NCBI GenBank assembly: GCA_030998225.1
Contig: JAPYXD010000727.1
Coordinates: 7,440,001-7,504,000, forward strand
Source of the DNA: Diplolepis rosae
Lineage: Eukaryota; Arthropoda; Insecta; Hymenoptera; Diplolepididae
Length of the DNA: 64,000 nt
Direction of reading: 5' to 3'
This document shows, piece after piece, positions 44,677 through 54,487 of this stretch. Position numbers and translations under genes: made by a program. The first letter of the stretch is position 1, and each line of letters starts with the position of its first letter. The notes beneath the pieces are model-generated. The model saw only the letters and a list, made by a program, of their open reading frames with translations, did not search any database and had not been told where the DNA came from.

Positions 44677-45318
44677 AAACATTTTTCAAGGGAGCACACC
44701 ATTTTCGACCTTGTAAGGAAAATTAAAAATAAACATTGAAACATAATCTACTAAGTAGCAGGAAGTTACGTTATAAAATTTTTCGAGAAAATTTAATTTG
44801 TTTATTTACGATAGGCGATTGAAAATTTCTGCATCGTTTGATAACAAATTCATTTTATACCAAACTACTTTAATAAAATTTATGAAAATTTGGGAAAATC
44901 GAAAGAAATAAATGCACTCAACAATAGCAATCTCACAAACATGCAATTATTAATTGTTGCTAATGTTTTACTATTTTTTTATAAACAAATGCTGAGTTAG
45001 CCCTGTTCTACATACGTTAATCACTTTTATTTTTAAGAAGTATGAGCTCTGAATACTTAAGATTATAAAACCGTTTAAACATTTTTGTAGTCGCTCTTTG
45101 GTTTAAGAAAAAAAATATTGTTCGGCGCGGTGTGCGTGCAGCGGCGACCGCTCAAGCGGTGCGTTGGTAGACTCATCTCGGCGTTCCGTAAAGATGCAGA
45201 ATTTATTGTTCAAATTCTGTTAATAACTAACATAAAATATTGGAAATAGCGATTATATATTACATCTAAGACATTTGTCATGGCATGAAGTTGTCTACAA
45301 ATGTATTTCCAATACAAC

Positions 45319-46185
45319 TTATTTCTTACTTTTTTTTCCCGTTAGTACATTTTTTACAAAAACAGAATAATTTGAGAATAGTTTACACGTAATCGTTTTA
45401 TCATCTACTGGTTTATAGCAATGATACTCTCGTGTATTCTTGATTGTAGTTGCTTGTTCAAAACGAGCCTTCAAAGATTTTTCATGCATTTCATGTTCAT
45501 TTTGGGAACAAAAATTGAAATTGATCTTTGAAAAATGATTTCTCGCGCATTCGAAAAGACTTCGGGGATTAGTGATGTGGTCTAAATCAACTTTTTGTAA
45601 ACTAGCTCGATAGGCTTCTCTTTTCACAGCCCCTCCTATACCGCCACACGCTCCTTTTCCATGAGAGGTCGCAAAAAAATTCCACTGAGCACTGATTCCA
45701 AAATCTTCTCGATGTTTCAAAAGATTGATGAAATTAAATTTATTTTTATACTGCGATCCAGCCTCATCGGAAAAGTAAAAAATTCTTTCGATATTTTGAT
45801 CCCCGATTTTTTTTTCAAGTACTCGATAACTCTTAAATTAAATAAATGAACCGAGCTTGCATGGTGTGTCAGTTTTTCGGAAATTCCAACGAAATTATCG
45901 TGTTTTTTCTCCACATTTTAGCAATAATATATTACATACGGATGGAGAGTGGCCTGAGTACTTGCCCAATGATGGGCCTGGATCGCATTTTGCACATGAA
46001 ATGTGTAATTTTCGGCAAAATCCTTGCATATTACAAATTCTCCTTCGTTGACTCCAATTTTTATTTCGCTAAAATAGGAAGCCTGAGACTTCGCTAGAAA
46101 ATCATGTCTGATTAAAATCGGCAAGTCGTTCGCTAGATGAGTCAAAAACTCGTCCTTACTTTCAGTCACTTCTGAAATTTCGCAT
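45319..46185 (-). pseudogene. Transposase-like protein, C-terminal part
   Basis: After a 65-bp intron (46186-46250) the frame resumes CEISEVTESKDEF. It continues LANDLPILIRHDFLAK, VICKDFAENYTFHVQNAIQA and HHWASTQATLHP. A slip at an A9 run (about 45812-45820) precedes FYFSDEAGSQYKNKFN and WNFFATSHGKGACGGIGG followed by VKREAYRASLQ. Conserved acidic residues in DFAEN, FSDEA and the SHGK block may be the catalytic set, but I cannot verify that. Frame breaks make it a pseudogene. Confidence 0.7.
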
Positions 46186-46250
46186 CTAAAAATAAAAATT
46201 TTGTACGAAAAATATAAATGAAACTCATCAGTGAATCTATAATAAAATAC
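46186..46250 (-). other. Intron of the transposase-like gene
   Basis: GTATTT...TTTTTAG, 65 bp. It joins ACTGACAG to ATGCGAAATT, keeping STDR|CEIS in frame. The downstream reading matches the conserved family order. Confidence 0.65.
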
Positions 46251-46956
46251 CTGTCAGTGCTCGTCCATTGACTAAATTTCACTTCCGTAAAATCAGTTTC
46301 TTCGAAAAGAATTTTCAATTTTTCAATAACCAACTTAGTTTTGGGACATTCTTCACAAGTAGAAAAAAAGCAATTAGACGACGCATTATCACAAACTGAA
46401 TTGTTGATGAAATCGCCATACGTATCGGTAAGATCGACTTCTTTTATTTTTAGTTGTTGCATCATACCGTGTAATTTTAATTTCATATTTTGATGGATTT
46501 TACACACGCATACATTGTGTGTACCACTTTTACCAGCCAAAATGCATTCTCGAGACCTTATCTGCCTGAATTTTGAAAGAGAAATCGGCATATCAGGGAA
46601 TTTTTCTCTAAACTGCTCATGCAAGTCATTGAGATTGAAAAGTAGTAACCTTTTCCGCTCTTGTGTTCGTTTCCCATTTTTGACAACTGATTTGTAATCC
46701 TTCACTCCAGGCATGACACGGCTGTTATCGTCAGCTAGATAACAATTTTCTACTGCACTTGCAGTCGTGTTTGGAAGGTTACGACTAGCTCTTTTATTTG
46801 GTCACGATCCATGCCCTGACACTTTTCTCAATTTTTTGGCTTTTGAAACCATTCGGCGTGACGCTTCAAATTCTCTTTTTATTTTAGCAATAGACCAGTG
46901 TGACGGGAGTGTTGTCAAAATTTGTATTTTTCCTAATCGATTAGATTGCTGAGCTT
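46251..46956 (-). pseudogene. Transposase-like protein, middle part
   Basis: The frame reads TTLPSHWSIAKIKREFEASR (helix-turn-helix-like, with RRMVSKAKKL), then an in-frame TGA near 46808-46810. MPGVKDYKSVVKNGKRTQER, LLLFNLNDLHEQF, SRECILAGKSGTHNVCVC and KIHQNMKLKLHGMMQQ follow, ending QWTSTDR at a good donor (GACAG|GTATTT, 46250). The CVLAGASGTHNVCVC-IHQN-type motif is, from memory, shared by many uncharacterised arthropod and cnidarian TE proteins. Confidence 0.7.
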
Positions 46957-47138
46957 AGGCAGATTTTATGTCACGTATGTATAATGTTTCAGTCATTATC
47001 ATCAACACCGCAGCTTTTGTTATTTGTCATTTTATTGAGTACCTCGCTTAATGTTTGCTTGTCCTTACGAGAGAGTTGAGAAAAACGTTTTTTCTTAATC
47101 AATGGTTCTTCGGATTGACAAAAACAATTGTTGATTTT

Positions 47139-47474
47139 TTAAATTTTCTCCGCCGCATCTAAGTCATCACATCGGAATGTTGAATCGTTGTTTTCGTCTT
47201 GTTCGGGATCGTCTGGTGGTTCAACTTCTTCGAAAACGCTTTCATTTGGAGTTTTCTGTTCGGGAAGACAAACTGTAAATTTTGGATTATCTTTCTTCTC
47301 ATGAATCGATCGTCGACAAGTATCGCATAAATGTAATCCAATTAAACTCTTAAATACTGCATGCCATTTTTCCGTAACCAGAAAAAGATTTTTTCTCACG
47401 CACTTGTGCCCCCTTTTTTTCATCAGATTGCAATACTCTTTAGCACGACCTATCACGAAAATCACATAAAACAA
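47139..47474 (-). pseudogene. Transposase-like protein, N-terminal part
   Basis: This 111-residue frame contains KEYCNLMKKRGHKCVRKNLF and SLIGLHLCDTCRRSIHE, a Cys-rich N-terminal module, followed by an acidic stretch (EEVEPPDDPEQDENNDSTF). The link to the next segment is broken by a stop or an unrecognised intron around 46960-47100. Confidence 0.6.
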
Positions 47475-48394
47475 CGAATTTTCCTAAATCAGGTGATCAG
47501 AAAAGTTTCTAACATTACTTTTTACCAATAATAATACTTTTAGTAATACTATCCAGAACGCGACAAGAACAGTGTAATTGACACACTATTGTCAATTGTT
47601 TATGAGAATATCGATAATCGAAGAATTACCATGTTTGAACTTGCATAAATTTTTATACGTGACGCGGGAAAGCACAAGCCTGTCAACGCACCGCTTAAGC
47701 GGTCGCCGCTGCATGAACACCACGCCGAACAATACTTTTTTTGTTTAACCAAAGAGCGAGCACAAAAATGTTTAAACGGTTTTATAATCTTAAGTATTCA
47801 GAGCTCTTACTTCTTGAAAAAAAGTGATTAACGTATGTAGAACAAGACTAACTCAGCATTTGTTTATAAAAAAATAATAAAAAATTAGCAACAATTAATA
47901 ATTGCATGTTTCTGAGATTGCCATTTTTTAGTGCATTTATTTCTTCCCATTTTCCCAAATTTCTATTTATTTTTTTAAAATAGTTTAGGAAAAAATGAAT
48001 TTGTTATCAAACGATGCAGAAAGTTTCAATCGCGTATAGTAAATAAACAAATTAAATTTTCTCGAAAAATTTTATAACGTAACTTCCTGCTACTTAGTAG
48101 ATTATGTTCCAATGTTTATTTTTAATTTTCCTCACAAGGTCGAAAATGGTTTGCTCACTTGAGAAAATTTGACTCAAGAATATCATTTCAACTTTTAAAA
48201 ATATAGAAATTTTTTTTTTAGAGACCTGCTTTTCCGCACGACAAATACCTTAACTGACCTTGTAGAAAACATTGTTCACCACAAAAATGGCTAAAAGTGC
48301 CCGAATCATATTTTTCGTTGTTTAAATTAGACTATTATTTAATTCTTTAAATGCGTGTAAATGTTAAAATAAAATATTAATTTTTTATATTTAC

Positions 48395-48452
48395 CGGTAG
48401 AACCAGCTGAAGATATAGAAATACAGATGAAGATAGTTATAAGAATCTTCAT
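48395..48452 (-). CDS. Exon 1: signal peptide of the S1 homologue
   Basis: The start ATG at 48452-48450 opens MKILITIFICISISSAGST, a textbook secretory signal: one Lys, a hydrophobic core of about 12 residues, then small residues at the likely cleavage site (SSA/GST). The exon ends ACCG|GTAAAT in phase 1. The single G completes a Gly codon with the first two bases of exon 2. It is too short to appear as an ordinary long ORF. I chose this start because it is the only Met giving a signal peptide in phase with the next exon. Confidence 0.7.
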
Positions 48453-48601
48453 CTTTACAACGTTGACAAAATACATTTTCTCAGTTGAATCATAAATATA
48501 GGTGTGATTCAGAAAAGTAGACTGTCGTTATTTAAACAAAAAATAGTCAAATATTTGGGAAGATTGCGACAATTCATCTCTACGACTGAAAATATTTGTC
48601 A

Positions 48602-48608
48602 TTATATA
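48602..48608 (-). promoter_or_regulatory. TATA-like box upstream of exon 1
   Basis: TATATAA on the gene's strand lies about 150 bp upstream of the exon 1 ATG. TCAGTC at 48588-48583 is initiator-like but only ~21 bp downstream, closer than normal, so this promoter call is tentative. Confidence 0.3.
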
Positions 48609-48667
48609 AAATTTATTTTCCCCCACTGATACAACGTCACACATTTGCTTTAATCTTTCCACTTCCA

Positions 48668-49296
48668 CACGGAAAAAAATCATTTGTGACCTGCCACCAG
48701 TAATCCCAGAACGTGGGAGCTGGCGGCCCCCACCATAGACCCCACCAGCTCATGGCTTCTTCCTCGCTCGACTGTCATAGGTTGGTTGAGTGAGGAAGAC
48801 ACAATGAGCTCGAGGCATCTATAGTGGGGGCCGCCAGCTCCCACGTTCTGGGATCACTGCCTGCCACGAGAAAAGGGACCTAAAGCCAAAAAAATCGATT
48901 GTTTGCTTTTGATACTTATAGAAAAATCGTTTTTTCCTCTATCGAATAGTGTTTTTCAAAAATATTTTTGAAGATTCATTGTTACCGAAAAATAATTGTA
49001 AAGTTCGGTTGAAACCGGATGTATCACTGCTCTCGGTGAGCAGAGAAAAACCTGCCACTCCACTTACTCACACCTCATGCTTGATCGTGTCCATGTGCGC
49101 ACGAACATGTAGATTTCACAGACACGACAGCGTGCTGTTTGTAGTAGTAAGTGGAGGGTGTAATTTTCAGGATCGCCCGATTCTACCTGAGGTGTATGAT
49201 TTCAGCGACCTTTCACTCGGCTCTTTTGTAAAATTCGGCTTTGCCGCATTAGATCCTTTTTCTCGTGGCAGGTCACATTTGTAAATTTGTAAAGTG
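48668..49296. mobile_element. CACGG-ended element with nested hAT-type MITE
   Basis: Left end CACGGAAAAAAATCATTTGT, then GACCTGCCACGAGAAAAGG once the nested MITE is removed. The right side has CTTTTTCTCGTGGCAGGTCA followed by a degenerate ...GTAAAGTG end. The arms agree for about 30 bp. A 111-codon frame inside (48949-49284) shows no domain. Confidence 0.6.
48698..48859. mobile_element. hAT-type MITE, 162 bp
   Basis: Ends CAGTAATCCCAGAACGTGGG and complement of CAGTGATCCCAGAACG. It is flanked by a perfect 8-bp duplication CCTGCCAC (48690-48697, 48860-48867). Nearly the whole element is palindromic (GAGCTGGCGGCCCCCAC and its complement). Confidence 0.85.
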
Positions 49297-50432
49297 CACT
49301 GAGAAAAACGGATCATAAAATCTGGATGTTAAAAGTAAGGATAGTAATCGGTAACATAAAATATGTTAAAGCGTATGGTCTATAATCTTTATCTAATATA
49401 TAAAGATATTACTAAACTTAATCTCCAGATGTTACATTCTTATAATCCTCAAAAAATAATTCGTTACATCTGTAGATAATAAACCGACACTGAGAAACTT
49501 TTCGTTAGAGTAAATGATAAGATTGAATGAAGGCTTATTACAAGTGTTTTAAAATGAGGAAACCCGAGGTTTTATTACATTTATTCATATTATGGCATTG
49601 AAATTCAATATATAGTCATAACAGTCTTCAAAACGTGTAGAAGAAAAATTAGTATTTTAAATACCATATATTATGTATCTCCATTCGAAAAATAAAGAGT
49701 ACTAAAAAATGATATTATGATTACTGTTTTCTAAAAATAAATTTAATAAGTCGAACAATGAATATTATAACCTAGAAACCATATTTGAAAAACTCATATT
49801 ATGACTATGAACTTGCCAGAAACCTTGCGACGAGCAGCAAAAATCAAAATATTCATTCTCGGTTTTTCGTATAATTCCTTTCAGAATGTCGTCCGAGTGC
49901 TTCCGACGTTAACCGAATAGCTTCGTAGACTCGAATCCAAGTCTGCCAAACTCAGTAGTGGTTTATAAGCGATATTTATTTCGGAATATGGCAAGCGAGA
50001 ATAGCCGAGAGGCTTTAGGCATAAGGAATGCGTTTAGTTAATGTAGATATAGGTAGAGTTAGAGGGTTCGAACCCAAAAGCGAATTCTGAAATTTAATTT
50101 CAAAGCGTATGCGATTATAAAAAGTGTAGCATTGTGTACTTAAATATGTGAACATAAATAAGGTATGATAATAATATTTGTGTATGTGTTCCCACTGAAA
50201 CCTCCCCTCTTCTGAGTGCCAAAGCTCTCCCCTCTATCTTTCTTTTGTTTTGCATGCGTTAAATCTGGTATGTTTCAGTTTATAATCCAAGATATCCGAT
50301 ACCTACTATCTTTTTTTTAACATCTACAGATTATGGTTTTAATAATCTAGATCGCTGTCCCATAGTTAATAGTCCAAGATTATACCCGGTAACATATTTT
50401 CCATTACCGTTTACAATCCATTTTTCTCAGTG
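49297..50432. mobile_element. CACTGAG-ended TIR element with tRNA-like module
   Basis: Left end CACTGAGAAAAACGGAT and right end ATCCATTTTTCTCAGTG form a 17-bp imperfect TIR. Subterminal GGTAACATAAAATATG and CGGTAACATATTTTCC also correspond. No ORF is present. A tRNA-like sequence lies at 49995-50083. The termini resemble the CACGG family. Confidence 0.6.
49995..50083 (+). repeat. tRNA-like module (Leu/Ser-like)
   Basis: ATAGCCGAGAGGCTTTAGGC matches the D-arm/A-box of class II tRNAs, and GAGGGTTCGAACCC (50063-50076) gives a perfect B-box. Intervening length suits a long variable arm or an intron-like insert. Acceptor pairing is poor, so a SINE-type module or tRNA relic is more likely than a gene. 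Confidence 0.5.
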
Positions 50433-50579
50433 ATAGTAGTATTTTTAATAAAAAATTAATCTGATGTATTGAATTCAAATAAAACATACTGTTTTTAGCA
50501 AGTTATAGAGTGAAAAATTACGAAAATTGAGTATATTCTAATTCTGCTTTTATGAGCAATTATTTCCAATTAAAGCACA

Positions 50580-51990
50580 AATTCGTCATACGTATTTAAA
50601 AAAAATGCGTTCCTTGCATGCCAAAAGTATGGTTTTTACTCCACACTTTACGTATATGCATTTCTGGGTGAGTTACGTTACTTTTCGAAAAGAAGTAACT
50701 TTTCAAACTTACAGTTACTATAGAGAAAAAATAGGTCAAGTCACCAGTCACCAAATCATACTTTTTACATGAAAGGAACGCATGTTTTTCAAAATATTTT
50801 TGACGAATTTGAGCATTCATTTAAAATCATTGCTATTCGTCTTATAGCATATACACTGCCCTGCAAAAGTTTAGACTCATCTGTTGTTTAATGTATTGTC
50901 GAAGTGTTTTAATTTTTATAAAAAAAAGTTGAACATTTTTTTCGATAATGGCATGAATGTTAATAATTTTTTTTATCTGATGATCCCAAGTTGAAGGCAG
51001 AATGTTAATTTTATAAGAATATATTACAAAAAACGTTAAATTTAAATTTTTTTGTAAAACGTTTATAACTCCAAAAATAACTAACATTTTCAAAAGATTT
51101 TCGTCTCGTTTTAAGGGTAAGTTCTCATAGTAATTTTCAAACTGTTCAAGATATTTTCAGAATTTTTCCCTGGATTTTACCCTGGGGTCAAACATGATAC
51201 AAAATATTCGTAAAATTTATAAGATGTGTAGGTTCTCATAAAATTTTTTATAATTCAATATATATCATATTTTAATAGAATTTTAAAATATTTATGAAAA
51301 TATTGATATTTTGTATTTATTCATATAATGTATAGAGTACAGTCTTTATTTGAAATGTTAGGACGTTTTTGTACCATGTTTGACCCCAGGGTAAAATCGA
51401 GGAAAAAGTTCTGAAATTATCTTGAACAGTTTGTAAATTACTATGAAAACTTACCTTTAAAACGAGACCAAAATCTTTTGAAAATGTTAGTTATTTTTAG
51501 AGTTATTAAAGTTTTACAAAAAAATCTGAATTTAACGTTTTTTGTAATATATTCTTATAAAATTAACATTTTGCCTTCAACTTGGGATCATCAGATAAAA
51601 AAATGTATTAACATTCATGCCATTATCAAAAAAAATGTTCAACTTGTTTTTATAAAAATTAAAACACTTCGACAATACATGAAACAACAGATGAGTCTAA
51701 ACTTTTGCAGGGTAGTGTATATATATATATGCAATCTTTCCGGACTTCGCACATGTAGGGATAAATATGAGAAGAGTTTTTTACTAACATTTTTCGTTAA
51801 CCTCGAATGCATGTAAATTTCATCCCAAACTGAGGTATAAAAGTCCTTCGGTTTATAGAGGCACTGTTTATTGCTTCGATTGTCTTTTTTCGTTACCTGA
51901 TCTAGGGATAAATTTCCGTCTCATACCAGAATTTCTTCTAATATTTCGTCTCACAATTTGTCACAAGTTTGGGTTTGAGACGTCTCAAAC
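50580..51990. mobile_element. Relative of the 1-4945 foldback, interrupted
   Basis: The right 275 bp match 4640-4945 (GCAATCTTTCCGGACTTCGC, CACATGTAGGG, GGTATAAAAGTC, GTTACCTGATCTAGGGATAA), ending in the same 18-bp palindrome at 51973-51990. The left part (50590-50850) contains diverged CTTTTCGAAAAGAAGTAAC and CGTTCCTTGCATGC-type motifs of the arm. A Tc1-like palindrome (50854-51717) sits in its CTATAGCATATA segment. The left end was not found. Confidence 0.7.
50854..51717. mobile_element. Tc1/mariner-type palindromic element
   Basis: Ends CACTGCCCTGCAAAAGTTTA and complement, flanked by TA (50852-50853, 51718-51719). Arms of about 335 bp are near-perfect inverted copies around a ~190-bp AT-rich centre. 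The same short frame therefore appears on both strands. There is no transposase, so it is a foldback/MITE derivative. Confidence 0.82.
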
Positions 51991-52114
51991 TTCTATATAA
52001 TATAAACTTTGTACTTCGAAATTTAAAGGAAAATACATTGCCTATAACCGTATTCCTATTTAAACATTTCTACGATTTACTATTTTCTTATACATTAGTA
52101 GATTGTGTACCAAG
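51991..52114. other. Spacer
   Basis: AT-rich spacer with no feature recognised. Confidence 0.4.
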
Positions 52115-52207
52115 GGCGGCATGGTGGCGATTGTGACGAGTGCGAAGTGTACCCGCCCTCGCTATGCTCGGGCGGTATTCACACGAGTCACATCGCTACC
52201 ATGTCGC
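52115..52207. repeat. GC-rich hairpin
   Basis: GGCATGGTGGCGATTGTGAC and its near complement (GTCACATCGCTACCATGTC) flank an inner stem CCGCCCTCGCTATGCTCGGGCGG. Confidence 0.7.
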
Positions 52208-52224
52208 TCGAGGTACACACGACG

Positions 52225-52497
52225 TTTTGTGTCCAAATTGGTGGAAAAAGTCGCGTTGCGTGCGAGTGCGTAGTTAGCTGCGGGCAGTCAAGTTTCGGGC
52301 GGTATGAACATTTTGCCCGTTGAAGCGGGCGATATGAACATTTTCGCCCGTTGAAGCGGGCGGTATGAACATTTCGCCCGTTGAAGCAGGCGGTATGAAC
52401 ATTTCGCCCGAGTTTGACGCCGAGGCACAATTGACTCCATGCCGCTCTACGCACAAGCACGCAATGCGACTTTTTCCGCCCGTTTGGACACAAAAAT
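52225..52497. repeat. Palindrome with central 30-bp hairpin array
   Basis: Outer arms (TTTTGTGTCCAAATTGGTGG; complement at 52478-52497) enclose four ~30-bp tandem units starting near 52301, 52331, 52362 and 52392. Each unit holds GGTATGAACATTTCGCCCG and a stem CGCCCG-TTGAAG-CGGGCG. No gene spans it. Open frames in it are repeat artefacts. Confidence 0.75.
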
Positions 52498-52839
52498 ACA
52501 TAAAACTCTATGCATTTACAAGCAGTATATACTTAGCTATTTCTTTTTGGAAAATGATGAATAACAAGCTATCGGTCAACAATAGGCTACGCTGGTACTG
52601 CGTGCATACGAAATTGTTAGGTCCCTATTGGCAAACCCTTTACATTCTCCATTTAGATAATAGTAAAAGCATATATCATAGTAAATGAAATTCTGAAAAA
52701 TAAGAATCAGAGAAATACTTGAATTCAGTAAGAAAATATTATTATTTTTAATATCATCCAATAGATTATGCATTAAGAAACCTACATAAATATATTTGAT
52801 TAACTAAAAAATATTTCGCGACTAGTTCCGGACATTTTG
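52498..52839. other. Unassigned spacer
   Basis: AT-rich spacer. No gene or element end was recognised. Confidence 0.4.
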
Positions 52840-54220
52840 ATTTTCTCGATCTTGTGTAGTAAAAGCGTATTGTAATAGAGCTTGCGCAGTTCAAATGTAC
52901 AAGGCTTCGTCAGTACGGTGCCAACGCTGTACGAAGAAGAATAAGAATAAGAAAAAAATTACGCTCCGCTGTATGGTTATAGGCACATGCACAGTTCAAT
53001 TTTGACATATATTCCTCTGTATCGTAATAAATACACAACATTACGCCACTCTCAACTGTAGCGTAAAAACGAGTTTACGCGCCAGAGGCATATAAAGATG
53101 TTTTAAAAGCTGTCACTAATATGTATAATGAATGTATTGGAAATATAACCAACTTGATTTAATTAAACTTCTATTACTCATTTTTTGAAATTATTAAGAT
53201 GCTCTGTTTTACCGAAATAATTATGTAAATGCACTGTTATGATAAATGCATTGTTATGATAACATATTTTTTAAACTTGGAACTTATTGCATATGATTGA
53301 ATGTTTATTGAATTCCTCCTAGGAAATATTCGCCTGCATTATGAATATGAAATAATTCAGACCAAACAAACAATTGTTTTTAAAAAAAGAAATATTTTTT
53401 TGAAAAAACTGTGGTATTTTTCGTTTAAAAAATTTGTTTATTACATTTAAACGTTTGGCATAGTTGTTATGATTACATGTTTATTAAACTTGATACATTT
53501 TATTTTCTATAGAATTGAAAATTTATCATTCTCGTTCTAAGAAACATTCGGTCTCATTATCAACTTGAAATGTATCATTTTAAACAAATATTCGTCCCAC
53601 CATAGTATAGATTATTTTTCTATTCAACTGTTTGCCATAGTTGATATAAACATATAAATAAATACTTTCAAATGTGGAATTTTTTTCAGAGAGTTGAAGA
53701 TTTATCAGTCTCTTCAAAGGAAATATTCGTTTTGATTCACAATATCAAATATATCATTCAAAACTTAATTCATTTACAATTACTTCTTTATTTTTCACTT
53801 AGGTTTTTTGAATTAAATTCATTTTACAAAAATTTAAACAGCAAAAGTCTTGATAAATTTATAACATAAAATATAGAATATCTACACAGGATTTAGATTT
53901 TACATAAATTTCTTAGGTACAATAATAATCTGGAATTCACAATTGTATGATATAGTTGATATTTTGCAAATATACAACACAGAAAATAACAGAACTTCCT
54001 TTGAAATGTTTTAACACAAGATTCTTTTTTATATCAATGCAATTTTTGGATATATATTTTAAAATTTATTTTCATTATACTTCATGCCTATAGTTATAAT
54101 GAAAATGTATACTAAATATTAATTAATAATTATATTATGTATTTATCAATAAGCATAATAATAACTAATAAATAACTAAATAATAAAAACTAATAAATAA
54201 TAATAATAACTTCGCCCTGA
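52840..54220. repeat. Second copy of the 5-kb dispersed repeat
   Basis: It matches 4985-6659 followed directly by the sequence that starts at 10630, so it is an uninterrupted allele of the gypsy target site. Internally it lacks part of 5300-5900. It is non-coding. Confidence 0.75.
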
Positions 54221-54337
54221 GGAAAAATTTATATTCTAGTTTTCATCGAATTTGTAAACAAAATTAGATATAATTTCGAGACATGTTTGTATTAATGTCT
54301 TCAGTTTTTATCTTGACCCAAAAATAAATTCAATCTA
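54221..54337. repeat. Left fragment of the 57-60 kb repeat
   Basis: CGCCCTGAGGAAAAATTTATATTC... matches 59654-59710. The Penelope-like element 54338-57391 separates it from its continuation at 57400. Confidence 0.6.
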
Positions 54338-54446
54338 GTTTATTTATATTGGCATTGGGTCATAATTTTTCATTAAAAAACAATGTTCAAGCAAACATAT
54401 CAACAAATTTTTAAAGGGGCAGAAAATATATTGTAGGAATGAAAAA

Positions 54447-54487
54447 GGCAAACGTTTCAGCCACAAATGGGGGCCCTCTTCAGTGCC
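54447..54487 (-). ncRNA. Hammerhead ribozyme-like motif
   Basis: GGCA, CTGAAGA, stem II GGGCC...GGCT, GAAA and ACGTTTGCC are all present. The only change from the 20514 copy in the core stems is C to T at the base of stem II, leaving a G-U pair. Potentially active. Confidence 0.55.

Larger units (their letters stand above)
44687..48161 (-). mobile_element. DNA transposon with ~470-bp TIRs in intron 1
   Basis: Outer ends CAAGGGAGCACACCATTTTC and complement (GAAAATGGTTTGCTCACTTG). The inverted arms run to GCACCGCTTGAGCGGTCGCC at 45146-45165 and its partner at 47687-47706. Between them the minus strand encodes a decayed, spliced transposase-like protein. TSDs were not clear. The long TIRs, single gene and intronic location fit an autonomous DNA transposon of a family I recognise but cannot name. 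Confidence 0.82.
26200..48452 (-). other. Host gene span: secreted S1 serine protease homologue
   Basis: Five exons (48452-48395, 43035-42731, 28826-28575, 28496-28343, 26831-26200) are bounded by GT...AG sites and join without any frame break: phase 1, 0, 0, 1. The predicted product is about 466 residues. It has a signal peptide, a trypsin-like domain lacking His57, Asp102 and Ser195, and a ~200-residue tail. The introns are 5359, 13904, 78 and 1511 bp, and the large ones are filled with TEs. Intact frames across 1.4 kb of exons surrounded by decayed TEs argue that the gene is under selection. Function is not known. Dead S1 homologues act in insect immunity and also occur in wasp venoms, but nothing here decides that. 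Confidence 0.7.

Noticed and set aside
44382..44678. 98-codon plus-strand ORF
   Set aside because: It crosses the TIR of a short element and a tRNA-like relic. Composition and context give no support.
48949..49284. 111-codon plus-strand ORF
   Set aside because: It lies wholly within a CACGG-ended element and lacks a recognisable domain, homologous copy or splice context.
52105..52688. ORFs at 52105-52323, 52188-52493 and 52365-52688
   Set aside because: They translate the hairpin tandem array in several frames on both strands, which is typical of repeats, not of a gene.
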